A stretch of 64,000 nt of DNA from Rhodospirillales bacterium. GTDB taxonomy: Bacteria; Pseudomonadota; Alphaproteobacteria; Kiloniellales; JACOMY01. The position numbers and the translations under genes were made by a program. The stretch is taken from NCBI GenBank assembly GCA_014324045.1, contig JACOMY010000008.1, positions 1 to 64,000 of the forward strand, read 5' to 3'. Below the pieces are notes generated by a model, which saw only the letters and a list, made by a program, of their open reading frames with translations, made no database searches and had not been told where the DNA came from. Within the stretch, counting starts at the first letter, position 1; each line of letters starts with the position of its first letter. Of this stretch, positions 8,509-17,408 are shown in pieces.

Positions 8509-8992
8509 GCCGCAGGCGGCTCCAGGGGCCTGCCAGAGGTCCTGAAGGTCGCCGCGCCCGGCATTGGCTAGACCGCCTGCTTTAAGCCGGGGAGCAAAGC
8601 GAAGCCGGAGGCGGGTACTTTGAGCGCGCGCGTGGGACGCTGCGCCCGCTGTTGTCTTTGGCCCCGCTGCCGTCTTGGGAATTGCCGTCGGCGGCGGGTA
8701 GCTGTATGACGTGATGACGTGCCATGGGTACAACTTTGGTAGCCGGCTAATCTGCCGGTTCGGCGGTCAGCCCCCGGAAGCCTGGTTCGGCTGCAATCCG
8801 GGCGGCAGGTAGGGCATCCTGCGCGGCCAGCGCAGAGGGGATCTTGCCAAGGGGCTTGCGTTCACCGTCCCCTTGCACAGAATTTGCCGACAGAGCCCGA
8901 AGGCTTCGCAGATGACGAACGGCCGGGCGCCGGGAATCCTTCCGGTATAACCGCCCTTTCCCAGTAAAGGCTTGCTATTGAGGAAACACCGC
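8509..8992. other. Gap, possible remnant of a small secreted protein
   Basis: No intact gene is seen. On the plus strand at about 8639-8812, one frame reads AVVFGPAAVLGIAVGGG, a stop, then LYDVMTCHGYNFGSRLICRF and WFGCNPGGR. This looks like a hydrophobic leader and a Cys/Gly/Tyr-rich tail broken by one TAG. The match to any family is not clear, so this is only a candidate remnant. The promoter of the copper chaperone gene should lie near 8930-8980. Confidence 0.25.
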
Positions 8993-9454
8993 ATGCCTAT
9001 CCTGGCCTTGGTTGCCGCAATCCTGCTGCTGCCGCCGATTGCGGCGGCGCGCGACTTCCAGATCGGCGACATCGCGATCCATCGCCCCTGGGCCAGGGCC
9101 ACCGCCGGGCAGGCCCCGAACGGTGCCGCCTACATGACCCTGATCAACGGCGGCGACCGGGCCGACTTCCTGATCGGGGCCGCCGGCGCGGCCGCCAAGC
9201 GGATCGAATTGCACGAGCACACCATGCAGGATGGCGTGATGCAGATGCGCCAGGTGAAGGAGATCCGGGTAGCGCCGGGCGCGCCCATGCTGCTGGAGCC
9301 GGGCAGCCTGCACCTCATGCTGATCAGCCTCAAGGCGCCGCTCAAGGAAGGCGGCAGCTTCCCGGTCACCCTGACCTTCAGGGAAGCCGGAGAGATCCGG
9401 ATCGCCGTCACGGTCGAGGGCGCCGGGGCCATGACCCACGGGCAGGGCAATTAA
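8993..9454 (+). CDS. PCu(A)C copper chaperone
   Basis: A 153-residue periplasmic copper-binding protein of the PCu(A)C (DUF461) family, which delivers Cu(I) to the CuA site of cytochrome oxidase. The ATG at 8993 has GAGGAAA about 8 bases upstream and begins a signal peptide ending near AAA-RD. The copper motif HxnM...HxM is visible: His in IELHEHTM, Met residues in GVMQM, then LHLM about 25 residues later. The family usually sits beside Sco genes; none is here. The bufferin operon 2.4 kb away also concerns copper. A TTG 21 bases upstream is in frame but lacks a ribosome site. Confidence 0.85.
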   Translation: MPILALVAAILLLPPIAAARDFQIGDIAIHRPWARATAGQAPNGAAYMTLINGGDRADFLIGAAGAAAKRIELHEHTMQDGVMQMRQVKEIRVAPGAPMLLEPGSLHLMLISLKAPLKEGGSFPVTLTFREAGEIRIAVTVEGAGAMTHGQGN

Positions 9455-9517
9455 CCCGCCGCTCTCCCCACCTCTCTCAATGACAGAGACACGGCAGTTC
9501 TGCCATGGAGTCCACCG

Positions 9518-10465
9518 GTGCCGCCCTTCCCCGCCATAGCCGAAGCGGCTGCATTGCTGCGCGCCGGCGGCTTGGTCGCCTTCCCGACCGAGACCGTCTA
9601 CGGACTGGGCGCGGATGCCGCCGACGACCGGGCCGTCGCTGCCATCTACGCCGCCAAGGGCAGACCCAGCTTCAATCCCCTGATCGTGCATGTCGCCGAG
9701 GCCGGCCAGCTGGACGAGGAGGTCGTCTGGAACCCGGCGGCCCGCCGCCTGGCGCGGCGCTTCTGGCCGGGTCCGCTAACCCTGGTGTTGCCGCGCCGGC
9801 CGGAGAGCCGCCTGTCGCTGCTCTGTTCGGCCGGCCTCGACAGCCTGGCGGTGCGCATGCCGGCGCATCCCCTGGCGCGCGCCCTGCTGCAAGCGGCCGG
9901 GCGGCCGCTGGCGGCACCCAGCGCCAACCGCTCGGGCCGCGTCAGTCCGACCACAGCCGCCCATGTCCGCCGGGAGTTGGGCGGCCGGGCCGCCATGATC
10001 CTGGACGGCGGCCCCTGCGCCATCGGCCTGGAATCGAGCGTGCTGGATCTCAGCGGAGCGCAACCGCGCCTGCTGCGGGCCGGCGGTCTGCCGCGCCAGG
10101 CGCTGGAGCGCGAGCTCGGCCCCCTGGCCTCCCGGATCGACAACGGCCAGCCGCTCAGCCCCGGGCAGCTCCCCAGTCACTACGCCCCGTCCCTGCCGCT
10201 CCGGCTCAATGCACGGACGGTGTCCCCGGACGAGGCCCTGCTCGCCTTCGGTACGGCCTTGAGCGGCGCCGCGGACAGCGAGAACCTGAGCCCCGGCGGC
10301 GATCTCACCGAGGCGGCCGCCCGGCTCTTCGCGGCGCTCCACCGGCTGGATCGCCCCGGCTTCGCCGCCATCGCCGTCATGCCGATTCCCATGGAGGGCC
10401 TGGGCGAGGCCATCAACGACCGCTTGATCCGGGCGGCGGCCCCGCGCCCTAGATCGCAGTCATGA
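9518..10465 (+). CDS. tsaC: L-threonylcarbamoyladenylate synthase, Sua5 type
   Basis: A 315-residue cytoplasmic enzyme that makes threonylcarbamoyl-AMP from threonine, bicarbonate and ATP, the first step of the t6A modification at position 37 of ANN-decoding tRNAs. The YrdC domain covers residues 1-200 with GGLVAFPTETVYGLGADA, KGRPSFNPLIVHV, FWPGPLTLVL and APSANRSGRVSPT. The extra C-terminal part (PGQLPSHYAP onward) is the Sua5 domain, so this is the long form. The start is GTG at 9518 with GGAG 7 bases upstream; the ATG at 9505 is out of frame. Its stop overlaps the next gene's ATG. Confidence 0.92.
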   Translation: MPPFPAIAEAAALLRAGGLVAFPTETVYGLGADAADDRAVAAIYAAKGRPSFNPLIVHVAEAGQLDEEVVWNPAARRLARRFWPGPLTLVLPRRPESRLSLLCSAGLDSLAVRMPAHPLARALLQAAGRPLAAPSANRSGRVSPTTAAHVRRELGGRAAMILDGGPCAIGLESSVLDLSGAQPRLLRAGGLPRQALERELGPLASRIDNGQPLSPGQLPSHYAPSLPLRLNARTVSPDEALLAFGTALSGAADSENLSPGGDLTEAAARLFAALHRLDRPGFAAIAVMPIPMEGLGEAINDRLIRAAAPRPRSQS

Positions 10466-11891
10466 CGGCGGCCGTCGATCGCTTACTGCAAGAGCTTAAG
10501 GAACGTTTGGGTCCCAAGGGGGTCGTACGCGATCCGGCGCAACTGGCCCCCCGCCTCCTGGACGAGCGCAAATCCTATCGCGGCAACACACCGGGGCTGG
10601 TGCTGCCGAGCACGACCGAAGAGGCCGCCGGCGTCGTCTCGCTGGCGACGGAGGTCGGGGTGGCCATCGTCCCGCAAGGCGGCAATACCGGCCTCTGCGG
10701 CGGTGCAACGCCCTTCGTGTAGCCTGCTGCTGGGGCGGCCTGCTGGTCGGGCTGGAGCGGATGAACCGTATCCGCGGCGTGGATGCCGAAAACTTCACCC
10801 TGACAGCCGAAGCAGGATGCCTCCTGCAGTCCGTGCAGGAGGCGGCGGCGGCGGCGGACCGTCTCTTCCCGCTGTCCCTCGGCGCCGAGGGCAGTTGCCA
10901 GATCGGCGGCAACATCTCCACCAATGCCGGCGGTATTCACGTCCTGCGCTACGGCTCCATGCGGGAATTGGTGCTGGGTATCGAGGCGGTGCTGCCGGAC
11001 GGCAGGATCTGGGACGGCCTGCGCGCGCTGCGCAAGGACAACACCGACTATGACCTGAAACAGCTGTTCATCGGCGCCGAGGGCAGTCTGGGCATCGTGA
11101 CCGCGGCCAGCCTGAAGCTCTTCGCCCGCCCGCGGGCGCAAGCGACAGCCTATCTGGCCCTGGAGGCGCCGGCGCAGGCCCTGAAGGTGCTGGAGATCGC
11201 CCGCGCGGCCAGCGGCGACCAGGTGACCGCTATCGAGATTATGCCGCAGAACCTGCTGCAGCTGACCGGCGAAACCCTGACCGGCCTGGTGGCACCGATT
11301 GCCCCGCACCCGCCCTGGGTCTCGATCCTGGAACTCTCCGGCGCCGACGAGGGCCAGCTGACGCAAAGGCTGGAGACCTGCCTGACCGAAGCCTTTCAGG
11401 CCGGCGCCCTGACCGACGCTACGATCGCCCGGAACGAGGCGCAGCGCACCGGCTTCTGGAAATGGCGGGAGGCCATCGTCTGGGCCCGCAAGCAGACCGG
11501 GCCAGGTCTGGCCAACGACATCGCCCTGCCGGTCTCCGCCCTACCCGGCTTCCTGGCCGGCTGCAGCGCCCTGTTGGCGGAACGCTTTCCCGGCCTGCGC
11601 ATCATGCTCTTCGGCCACATCGGCGACGGCAACCTGCATTACAACATGCTGGCCCCGCCGGGCATGAGCGAAGCGGACTTCAAGGCCTGGCGGCTGCAGA
11701 TCGCCGCCTTGGTCTGCGACGAGGTGAGCAAGCGCGGCGGCAGCATCTCCGCCGAGCACGGCCTAGGCCGCCTGAAGGCGCAAGAGAACCTGCGCTTCAA
11801 GCCTGCCGCCGAGATCGCCATGATGCGGGCGATCAAGACAGCGCTGGACCCCAACAAGGGCCTAATGAACCCCGGCGTCCTGCTTCCTTGA
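10462..11891 (+). pseudogene. FAD-linked oxidase (GlcD / D-2-hydroxyacid dehydrogenase type), frameshifted
   Basis: Two reading frames together give one flavoprotein of the GlcD/D-2-hydroxyglutarate dehydrogenase family. The first (10462-10722) holds the start of the FAD domain through VPQGGNTGLCGGATP. The second, in another frame, resumes at about 10745 with GLLVGLERMNRIRGVDA and runs to 11891 through the FAD-binding GAEGSCQIGGNISTNAGG, the substrate domain, and the C-terminal HIGDGNLHYN and SAEHGLGRLK motifs. The junction lies around 10705-10745, near a GGGG run. Without the frameshift the protein would be about 475 residues. The start overlaps the tsaC stop as ATGA, so the two were coupled. 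The 3' end overlaps the convergent DoxX gene by 30 bases. Confidence 0.85.
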
Positions 11892-12473
11892 GGCCGGCTG
11901 CAGCCTGCCCGCCACCTTAGCGAAAATGCGGCCCAACGCAAAGTCGAGCGAGACCGGTCCCGGTCCCTTCAAGACCGGAATCGCCAGCAGAAGCAACCAA
12001 AGGAGTCTTTGATCCAACAGCCCATCAGCCGGAGGATCGAAGAAGCCGCCAATCAGCTCCGGCTTCAGCCCGTGAAAGGTCAAATCCACATAGGTCATGA
12101 CGGCAATAAATCCGATCATCCCCAATCCCGCCAAGCGGGTGAAGAGCCCGACCAGCAGCAAGAGCGGCAAAAGGATTTCGCCCCAGGTGCCGAAGAAGAC
12201 AATGACATGGGCCAAGAAACCGACCTCTTCGACCCGATAGCCGGCTGCTGCCATTAAGCCGGGCACGATCTGGTAATAGGCCCCTATGGTAAAGTCGAAG
12301 AGCCCGGCAAGGCCCGGTCCCAGCTTGGTCATGGCCGACTGCCAGAAGAACATGAACAGCACGACGGCAAAGCAGGCGCGCGCAAGCGTCGGTAACAGCC
12401 AGTCACCGCTTAGCGCTTCCAGCCGCAGGACCGAACGCCGATGGACGTCGATCGCCTTCAAGATCACGGTCAT
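11862..12473 (-). CDS. DoxX family membrane protein of the bufferin operon
   Basis: A 203-residue protein with four predicted membrane helices (FAVVLFMFFWQSAMTKL, FLAHVIVFFGTWGEILLPLLLL, GMIGFIAVMTYV, RLLWLLLLAIPVL), typical of DoxX/DUF417-like proteins. The ATG at 12473 has GAGGGAGA about 8 bases upstream. It is the last gene of the run with two DUF2282 precursors, a DUF692 enzyme and a DUF2063 protein; this five-part layout with a terminal DoxX is known for bufferin operons and the related hvf operon. The DoxX member's exact role is unsettled; it may act in redox chemistry or export at the membrane. Confidence 0.8.
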   Translation of the reverse strand: MTVILKAIDVHRRSVLRLEALSGDWLLPTLARACFAVVLFMFFWQSAMTKLGPGLAGLFDFTIGAYYQIVPGLMAAAGYRVEEVGFLAHVIVFFGTWGEILLPLLLLVGLFTRLAGLGMIGFIAVMTYVDLTFHGLKPELIGGFFDPPADGLLDQRLLWLLLLAIPVLKGPGPVSLDFALGRIFAKVAGRLQPASRKQDAGVH

Positions 12474-12528
12474 TGCGAATCTCCCTCTGGATCGCTGTCG
12501 TCGGTCTTAATCGGTCTCAAGAGTCGTT

Positions 12529-12560
12529 TTTAAGAATCGCCGGGTTTAAGAGTCGCCGGG
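12529..12560. repeat. 16-bp tandem duplication at the bufC stop codon
   Basis: The sequence TTTAAGAATCGCCGGG is followed directly by TTTAAGAGTCGCCGGG. The second copy contains the stop codon of the DUF2063 gene, so the first is a duplicated gene end in the spacer before the DoxX gene. Confidence 0.6.
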
Positions 12561-13313
12561 CAGGCGAAAATTCCTGAAGCTGCCCAGACGCAGATGTTCG
12601 AAGAGGGCTGCTTGTAGGTCGAAACCCGGTTCCAAGGCAAGAGCGGCCTCCGCCGCACTGGCCAAACTGGCGGCGGAAAAGAGGGCGGCCAGCAGGGCCG
12701 CATTGCCTGCGGATAGCCGAATCTGCAAGACCTCGAAGGCAGGCCGCAGCACCAGAATGTGCTCCCCCCCGCTGTCTATCTCTCCGGCGCCGCCGCTCTC
12801 CCAGAGCCGCTGCAAAGAATAATCGCTACAGACCAGCCGCGCGCTTGGATGCGGTTCGAGGCGCAGCCCCGGAATGCGCTCCGGCAGCAGCAGGGTGAGC
12901 CTTTCCGGTGGCAGCGGGTCGGCGTCTTCGGCAAAGAGGGCTTCGTTGCGCGCCCATTCCAAGCGTGCCATTTCCGCCAGCCAAGGCTGCGCGCGGGCCG
13001 GCCCGAAGGCGGCCAACCACGCAGGGAACTCGGCACCGTAGGCGAGCAAGCGTGCCTCGCACGGCGGCGCCGAACAGACGAAGCGGCGGGCGGCAACGCG
13101 GAAGTTCTCTCTGCCCGCCATGGCCGCCGTCACCGGAAAGGCGGCCTCCAAGACGCCGATCAGCGAGGCCTGTACGCTGTTGCGGTAAACCGTCAGGCGC
13201 GCGGCCGCCGGGAGGCCGCCCTGCTGCAAGTCCGCCGCAAGCGCTGGGGCCAGGGCGGCATCCAAGGGCTGCAACAGCGCCCCGGCGAAGCGATTCTGCA
13301 GGTCAGGCAGCAC
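12546..13313 (-). CDS. bufC: DUF2063 protein, bufferin maturation partner (BufC/HvfC-like)
   Basis: A 255-residue soluble protein with an N-terminal DUF2063 domain: [12 protein letters not shown], then [21 protein letters not shown], a helical region that in this family recognises the precursor and assists the DUF692 enzyme. The C-terminal half (from about residue 120) is a divergent accessory domain. I chose the GTG at 13313 (AAAGG about 8 bases upstream, 11-base overlap with bufB). An in-frame ATG at 13343 would overlap bufB by 41 bases. Its position directly after the DUF692 gene supports the assignment. Confidence 0.8.
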   Translation of the reverse strand: MLPDLQNRFAGALLQPLDAALAPALAADLQQGGLPAAARLTVYRNSVQASLIGVLEAAFPVTAAMAGRENFRVAARRFVCSAPPCEARLLAYGAEFPAWLAAFGPARAQPWLAEMARLEWARNEALFAEDADPLPPERLTLLLPERIPGLRLEPHPSARLVCSDYSLQRLWESGGAGEIDSGGEHILVLRPAFEVLQIRLSAGNAALLAALFSAASLASAAEAALALEPGFDLQAALFEHLRLGSFRNFRLPGDS

Positions 13314-14133
13314 CGGCCAGCCTTTCCGCCTCCCGGATCGCATCGGCGCTTGCCGCCTCGTCCAGAAGCACCTCCAGGGACGGCAGGTCCGTATCCCACT
13401 CGATCAAGGCCGGACGTTCGCCGATATGCTGCAGGGTCCGGCGATAGAGCGCCCAGACCGCATCGCAGACCCGGCTGCCGTGATCGTCGATCAGCAGGCT
13501 GTGCCCTTCCACCGCACGGACGGCATGGCCGGCCAGGTGGATCTCTCCCACCGCATCGGAGGGCAAGGCAGCCAGATAGGTCTCGGGCGCAAAGCCCAGA
13601 TTCATGGCAGAGACATAGAGGTTGTTCACGTCCAGCAGCAGGCCGCAGCCGCTGCGGCGGACCAGTTCCGCCAGGAACTCCGGTTCCGGGATCGCCGACT
13701 GGGCGAAGGCCAGATAGCTACTGGGGTTCTCGACCAGGATTGGGCGCCGCAAGCGCTGCTGCGCCCGGTCCACATTCCGGCAAACCGCAGCCAGGCTCTC
13801 TTCGCTGTAGGGCAAGGGCAGGAGGTCGTTGTAGTAATGGCCGGCCGTCACGCTCCAAGCCAGGTGTTCGGAGACAAGGAAGGGCTGGTAGTCCTCAATC
13901 AAGCCGTGCAGGCGTCCCAGGTGATGCTCCGACAGGCCCTCGGCGCTGCCGAGCGACAGGCCCACGCCGTGCAGGCTCACCGGATAGTCGCGGCGCAGAT
14001 CAAAGAGCGCGCGGCGGCGCGGGCCGCCGGCAGACATGTAGTTCTCGCTGTGCACCTCAAGGAAGGCGACCGCCGGCCGCCGGTCCAGGATCTGGCGCAC
14101 ATGGCCGTGGCGCAGCCCAATGCCGCTTCTCAT
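13303..14133 (-). CDS. bufB: DUF692 (MNIO) multinuclear iron oxidase, bufferin synthase (BufB/HvfB-like)
   Basis: A 276-residue TIM-barrel enzyme of the DUF692/MNIO family, which uses two or three iron ions and oxygen to convert peptide cysteines into heterocycles. Conserved metal-ligand regions are all visible: [58 protein letters not shown] and [10 protein letters not shown]. The ATG at 14133 overlaps the preceding precursor gene's stop as TGATG, indicating translational coupling. The substrates are presumably the two upstream DUF2282 peptides. The family assignment is firm; the exact modification here is inferred from characterised bufferin systems. Confidence 0.9.
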   Translation of the reverse strand: MRSGIGLRHGHVRQILDRRPAVAFLEVHSENYMSAGGPRRRALFDLRRDYPVSLHGVGLSLGSAEGLSEHHLGRLHGLIEDYQPFLVSEHLAWSVTAGHYYNDLLPLPYSEESLAAVCRNVDRAQQRLRRPILVENPSSYLAFAQSAIPEPEFLAELVRRSGCGLLLDVNNLYVSAMNLGFAPETYLAALPSDAVGEIHLAGHAVRAVEGHSLLIDDHGSRVCDAVWALYRRTLQHIGERPALIEWDTDLPSLEVLLDEAASADAIREAERLAGAA

Positions 14134-14438
14134 CAGCCCCCCGACAAGCGCGAGTTTACGCCCATGAAGGGGCGCAGATAACCGCCCATTTTCAAGCATT
14201 CCCCGGTGCTGGAGACATCCCGCCACTCGGCGCCGGAATAGTCCACCCGCGCCTTACCGGCACAGTCGTGCGAGCCGCTGGCGTTGGCGCAGTCGTTCTC
14301 TCCCGCCTTGGCGACGCCGTAGCAGCGTATACCCTCGACTGCGTGCTTCGCCTGCGCCTGCTTTGCCGCCGCCAACGCGGCAGCGAGGAGAACCGCAGCC
14401 AGGGCCAGATGCGCCTGGGTCCTGCTCTGCCCCGCCAT
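14133..14438 (-). CDS. bufA2: Bufferin-type precursor 2 (DUF2282)
   Basis: A 101-residue precursor. The first 30 residues are a signal peptide ([15 protein letters not shown], cleavage near AQA-KH), so the product should end up in the periplasm. The mature core shows the DUF2282 pattern with four conserved cysteines: [20 protein letters not shown] and TGECLKMGG. In characterised bufferins such cysteines are converted to thiooxazoles by the MNIO enzyme and the product binds copper. The ATG at 14438 follows AAGGAGGAGG. The stop overlaps bufB. It differs from precursor 1 by a more basic core and lack of the EPFEG tail. Confidence 0.88.
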   Translation of the reverse strand: MAGQSRTQAHLALAAVLLAAALAAAKQAQAKHAVEGIRCYGVAKAGENDCANASGSHDCAGKARVDYSGAEWRDVSSTGECLKMGGYLRPFMGVNSRLSGG

Positions 14439-14541
14439 GGGCGCTTGCCTCCTCCTTCACGTTTGGTGCTTAACTTTTTCGGGTAACTTTTTTGGGCGGT
14501 GCCGCCGTCCCGGTGCGGACGGCGGGACGCCAGGCCGTCCG

Positions 14542-14835
14542 TTAGCCGGACAGCTTCTCGTTCACCCCCTCGAAAGGTTCGATAGCACCGCCCATCCGGG
14601 TACAGTCCTCGGCGGAGGACACGGCCTTCCACTCGCCGCCATCGTAGTCCACGGTGGATTGACCGGCACAGACATGCGAGCCGGCCGCATTGCCGCAATC
14701 GTTCTCGCCGGCCTTGGCGATGCCGTAGCACTTGCCGTCGAAGGCCTGGGCGGCGGGGGCGGTGGCGACCGCGGCCGCCATGGAAGCCGCACTCAGCAAT
14801 GCGGCGGCAAGAGGAAGGGAGATTATCGGCTTCAT
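14542..14835 (-). CDS. bufA1: Bufferin-type precursor 1 (DUF2282)
   Basis: A 97-residue precursor, first gene of the operon. The ATG at 14835 has AGGAG 9 bases upstream; a TTG three codons earlier is in frame but overlaps the ribosome site. A signal peptide ends near AQA-FD. The core has the four DUF2282 cysteines in the same spacing as precursor 2: [21 protein letters not shown] and EDCTRMGG. It is more acidic than precursor 2. About 100 bases separate the two genes, which look like a duplication. Expression of DUF2282 genes is usually induced by metal stress; no operator could be identified here. Confidence 0.88.
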   Translation of the reverse strand: MKPIISLPLAAALLSAASMAAAVATAPAAQAFDGKCYGIAKAGENDCGNAAGSHVCAGQSTVDYDGGEWKAVSSAEDCTRMGGAIEPFEGVNEKLSG

Positions 14836-15334
14836 GACTGGCAACTCCTGTCGTTGTCGGTTGGTGCGGGGGTCGGTTGGTGCAGGGATCGGCCCGCCAC
14901 ATGCGGAAAGACTTATGGCGCGGCCCGATCACGGTCAAATAACGAAAACGACAACAGCCCGATAGCAGGTTGCAAAGCCTTCGCCGCCGATGACCGGCTT
15001 GCCAACGCCAAGGTTCGGGCGGGCCGGTCGAGGCCCGGGCGCTCCAGCCGGCGGCATCCAGAATTCCAATCTGGCGAAACCGCCGGCCCGAGCGGCAAGA
15101 GTCCGAAGAACCGGAACAAAAAGACGGCCGCCGCCGCGATTCCGGCGCAAGCCAAGTAAGATGCCGCCACGGTCGACCTTGCCGGTCGCGCCGGTCCTGG
15201 CACGCCAAGTATGGCATTATGCTACTCTTGTTTACGGCAGCTTTGGGCTTTAAGGTCTAAAGACGGTTGGATTGCAAGCTAAAGATCCGCGACGAACGGC
15301 AAGAAGGCAGAGCACGGCGAGAGGGCAGAGAGGA
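14836..15334. other. Divergent intergenic region
   Basis: About 500 bases between the bufferin operon and the acyl-CoA dehydrogenase gene; it should hold both promoters. A minus-strand frame at 14913-15203 begins with a hydrophobic stretch (YLACAGIAAAAVFLFRFFGL) but has no clear ribosome site or family resemblance. I do not call it a gene. Confidence 0.35.
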
Positions 15335-17125
15335 ATGAGCTATCGCGCACCGCTGGACGACATGCACTTCGTGCTGGAGGAGATCGCCGGTCTGGAGGCG
15401 CTGGCTCAACTGCCCGGCTTCGAGGACGCCAGCGGCGACCTGGTGGAATCGATTCTGGGCCAGGCCGGACGCCTGGCTGCGGAGGAGCTGGCACCTCTGA
15501 ACCACAGCGGCGACCGCGAGGGGGCCAGCCTGCAGAACGGCGTTGTGCGCACGCCCAAGGGCTTCGCCGAGGCCTACGGACACTTCGTGGAGGGCGGCTG
15601 GAACGGCCTCACCTTACCTGCCGAATGGGGCGGTCACGGCTTGCCCTACGCCGTGGGCGCAGCCACCGTCGAGATGTGGAATTCGGCCAACATTGCCTTT
15701 GCCCTCTGCCCGCTCTTGACCGCCGGTGCGATCGACCTGTTGCATGCGCACGGTTCGGAAGACCAAAAGCAGACCTATCTGCCGAAGATGGCGAATGGCC
15801 TCTGGTCCGGCACGATGAACCTGACCGAACCGCAGGCGGGCTCCGACGTGGGTGCCTTGAAGACCAAGGCGGTGGCTGAAAACGGGCATTACAAGATCAG
15901 CGGCCAGAAGATTTACATCACCCACGGCGAGCAGGACCTGTCGGAGAACATCGTCCACATGGTCTTGGCCCGCACCGCCGCTGCACCGGCCGGGTCCAAG
16001 GGCATCAGCCTCTTCATCGTGCCGAAGTTTCTGCCGAACCCCGACGGCAGCCTGGGCGAACGCAACGACCTGCGTTGCATCTCCCTGGAAGAGAAGCTGG
16101 GCATCCATGCCTCGCCGACCTGCGTCATGTCCTACGGCGACGGCGGCGGCGCCATCGGTTTCCTCATCGGCGAGGAGAACCGCGGCATGGAGTACATGTT
16201 CACCATGATGAACGCAGCCCGGATCGAGGTCGGTATCCAGGGCGTCGCGATCGCCGAACGCGCCCTGCAGCAGGCCGTAGCCTACGCTAGGAACCGCAAG
16301 CAAAGCCGCGCCTTGGGTGCCCGAGAAGCCGCGCCGGTGGCGATCCTCGAGCATGCCGACGTGCGCCGAAACCTGGCCACGATGCGCGCGCTGACCGAAG
16401 CCGGACGCGCCTTGGCCTATGCGGTCGGCGGCGCCATCGACCGCAGCCGCCACGCAACCGATGCGGATACGAAGGCCCTGGCGCGGGCGCAAGAGGAGCT
16501 GTTGACACCTGTGGTCAAGTCCTGGCTGACCGACATGGGCTGTCAGGTGGCCTCAATCGGCATCCAGGTGCACGGCGGCATGGGGTTCATCGAGGAGACC
16601 GGGGCCGCACAGCACTATCGCGACGCCCGGATCCTGCCGATCTACGAAGGCACCAACGGTATCCAGGCGCTCGACCTTGTGATGCGCAAGATCCTCCGCG
16701 ACCGGGGCAAGGGGCTGACGGCGGTGACGGCTTGGCTGGACGGCGAAGTGGCCAAGGTGACGGCCTGCAGCGACGCCCCGGTTGCCGCGCTGGCTGCAGA
16801 CCTCGGCGCAGCACTAAGCGCCGTCGAAGCCAGCGGCCGTTGGCTCTTGGAGACCGCGGGCGAAGATCTGGACCGTACGGCGGCCGGCGCCACTCCCTTC
16901 CTCAATCAGCTGGGCTACACGGTCGGCGGCATCTTCCTCGGAGTCTCGGCGGCCGCAGTGGCGCGCCGCCTCTCCACAGGACGTGGCGACCCCGCCTTCA
17001 ACCGCCGCAAGATCAAGACCGCCGCCTTTTATTGCGCCAATCTCCTGCCCTATGCGGCAGCTGAGGCGGCACGGGTCAAGGGCGGTGCCTCCAGTGCACA
17101 AGCCTTCGGGCCGGAGGATTTCTAA
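15335..17125 (+). CDS. Acyl-CoA dehydrogenase, long form (DmdC-like)
   Basis: A 596-residue FAD enzyme that introduces a 2,3 double bond into an acyl-CoA. The order is N-terminal ACAD domain (to about 150), middle beta domain with MNLTEPQAGSDVGALKTKA and YKISGQKIYITHGEQDL, C-terminal helical domain with the catalytic base in LPIYEGTNGIQALDLVMRK, and an extra C-terminal helical domain of about 130 residues. Length and the extra domain place it with the DmdC and FadE-like branch (methylmercaptopropionyl-CoA or other medium substrates). The substrate cannot be told from sequence. The ATG at 15335 has GAGGG 9 bases upstream. It stands alone, with no electron-transfer partner gene beside it. Confidence 0.88.
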   Translation: MSYRAPLDDMHFVLEEIAGLEALAQLPGFEDASGDLVESILGQAGRLAAEELAPLNHSGDREGASLQNGVVRTPKGFAEAYGHFVEGGWNGLTLPAEWGGHGLPYAVGAATVEMWNSANIAFALCPLLTAGAIDLLHAHGSEDQKQTYLPKMANGLWSGTMNLTEPQAGSDVGALKTKAVAENGHYKISGQKIYITHGEQDLSENIVHMVLARTAAAPAGSKGISLFIVPKFLPNPDGSLGERNDLRCISLEEKLGIHASPTCVMSYGDGGGAIGFLIGEENRGMEYMFTMMNAARIEVGIQGVAIAERALQQAVAYARNRKQSRALGAREAAPVAILEHADVRRNLATMRALTEAGRALAYAVGGAIDRSRHATDADTKALARAQEELLTPVVKSWLTDMGCQVASIGIQVHGGMGFIEETGAAQHYRDARILPIYEGTNGIQALDLVMRKILRDRGKGLTAVTAWLDGEVAKVTACSDAPVAALAADLGAALSAVEASGRWLLETAGEDLDRTAAGATPFLNQLGYTVGGIFLGVSAAAVARRLSTGRGDPAFNRRKIKTAAFYCANLLPYAAAEAARVKGGASSAQAFGPEDF

Positions 17126-17408
17126 AATAGAGACCGGATAAGCCGGATAAGATAGAACCCTGTTGGGTGGCCACTCTCGGGATGCCCACTCTCAGGAAGC
17201 TACGCCGGCCCGGCCAGAGGGCTTCCCCAGAGGGCTCCACAGTCTGGCCGATACGAAGCCGCGGGCCGGCCCGTGCACCGCATGAGCGCCGCGATCGCTC
17301 CTCGAAGCTTCTCTAGGAAAGCTTTTATCGAAATGTGACGCCATCCATCCCGTTCACCGCACTTTGCGATGGAACTGCGACTGCGGGGACACTATCGTCC
17401 GCCGCTGC

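Noticed and set aside
12759-14486. Long plus-strand frame opposite the bufferin genes
   Set aside because: Low-complexity Arg/Gly/Pro-rich translation, antisense to four well-supported genes.
14913-15203. Minus-strand 96-residue frame with a hydrophobic stretch
   Set aside because: No ribosome site, no family resemblance, and Pro/Arg-rich remainder typical of chance frames in GC-rich DNA.
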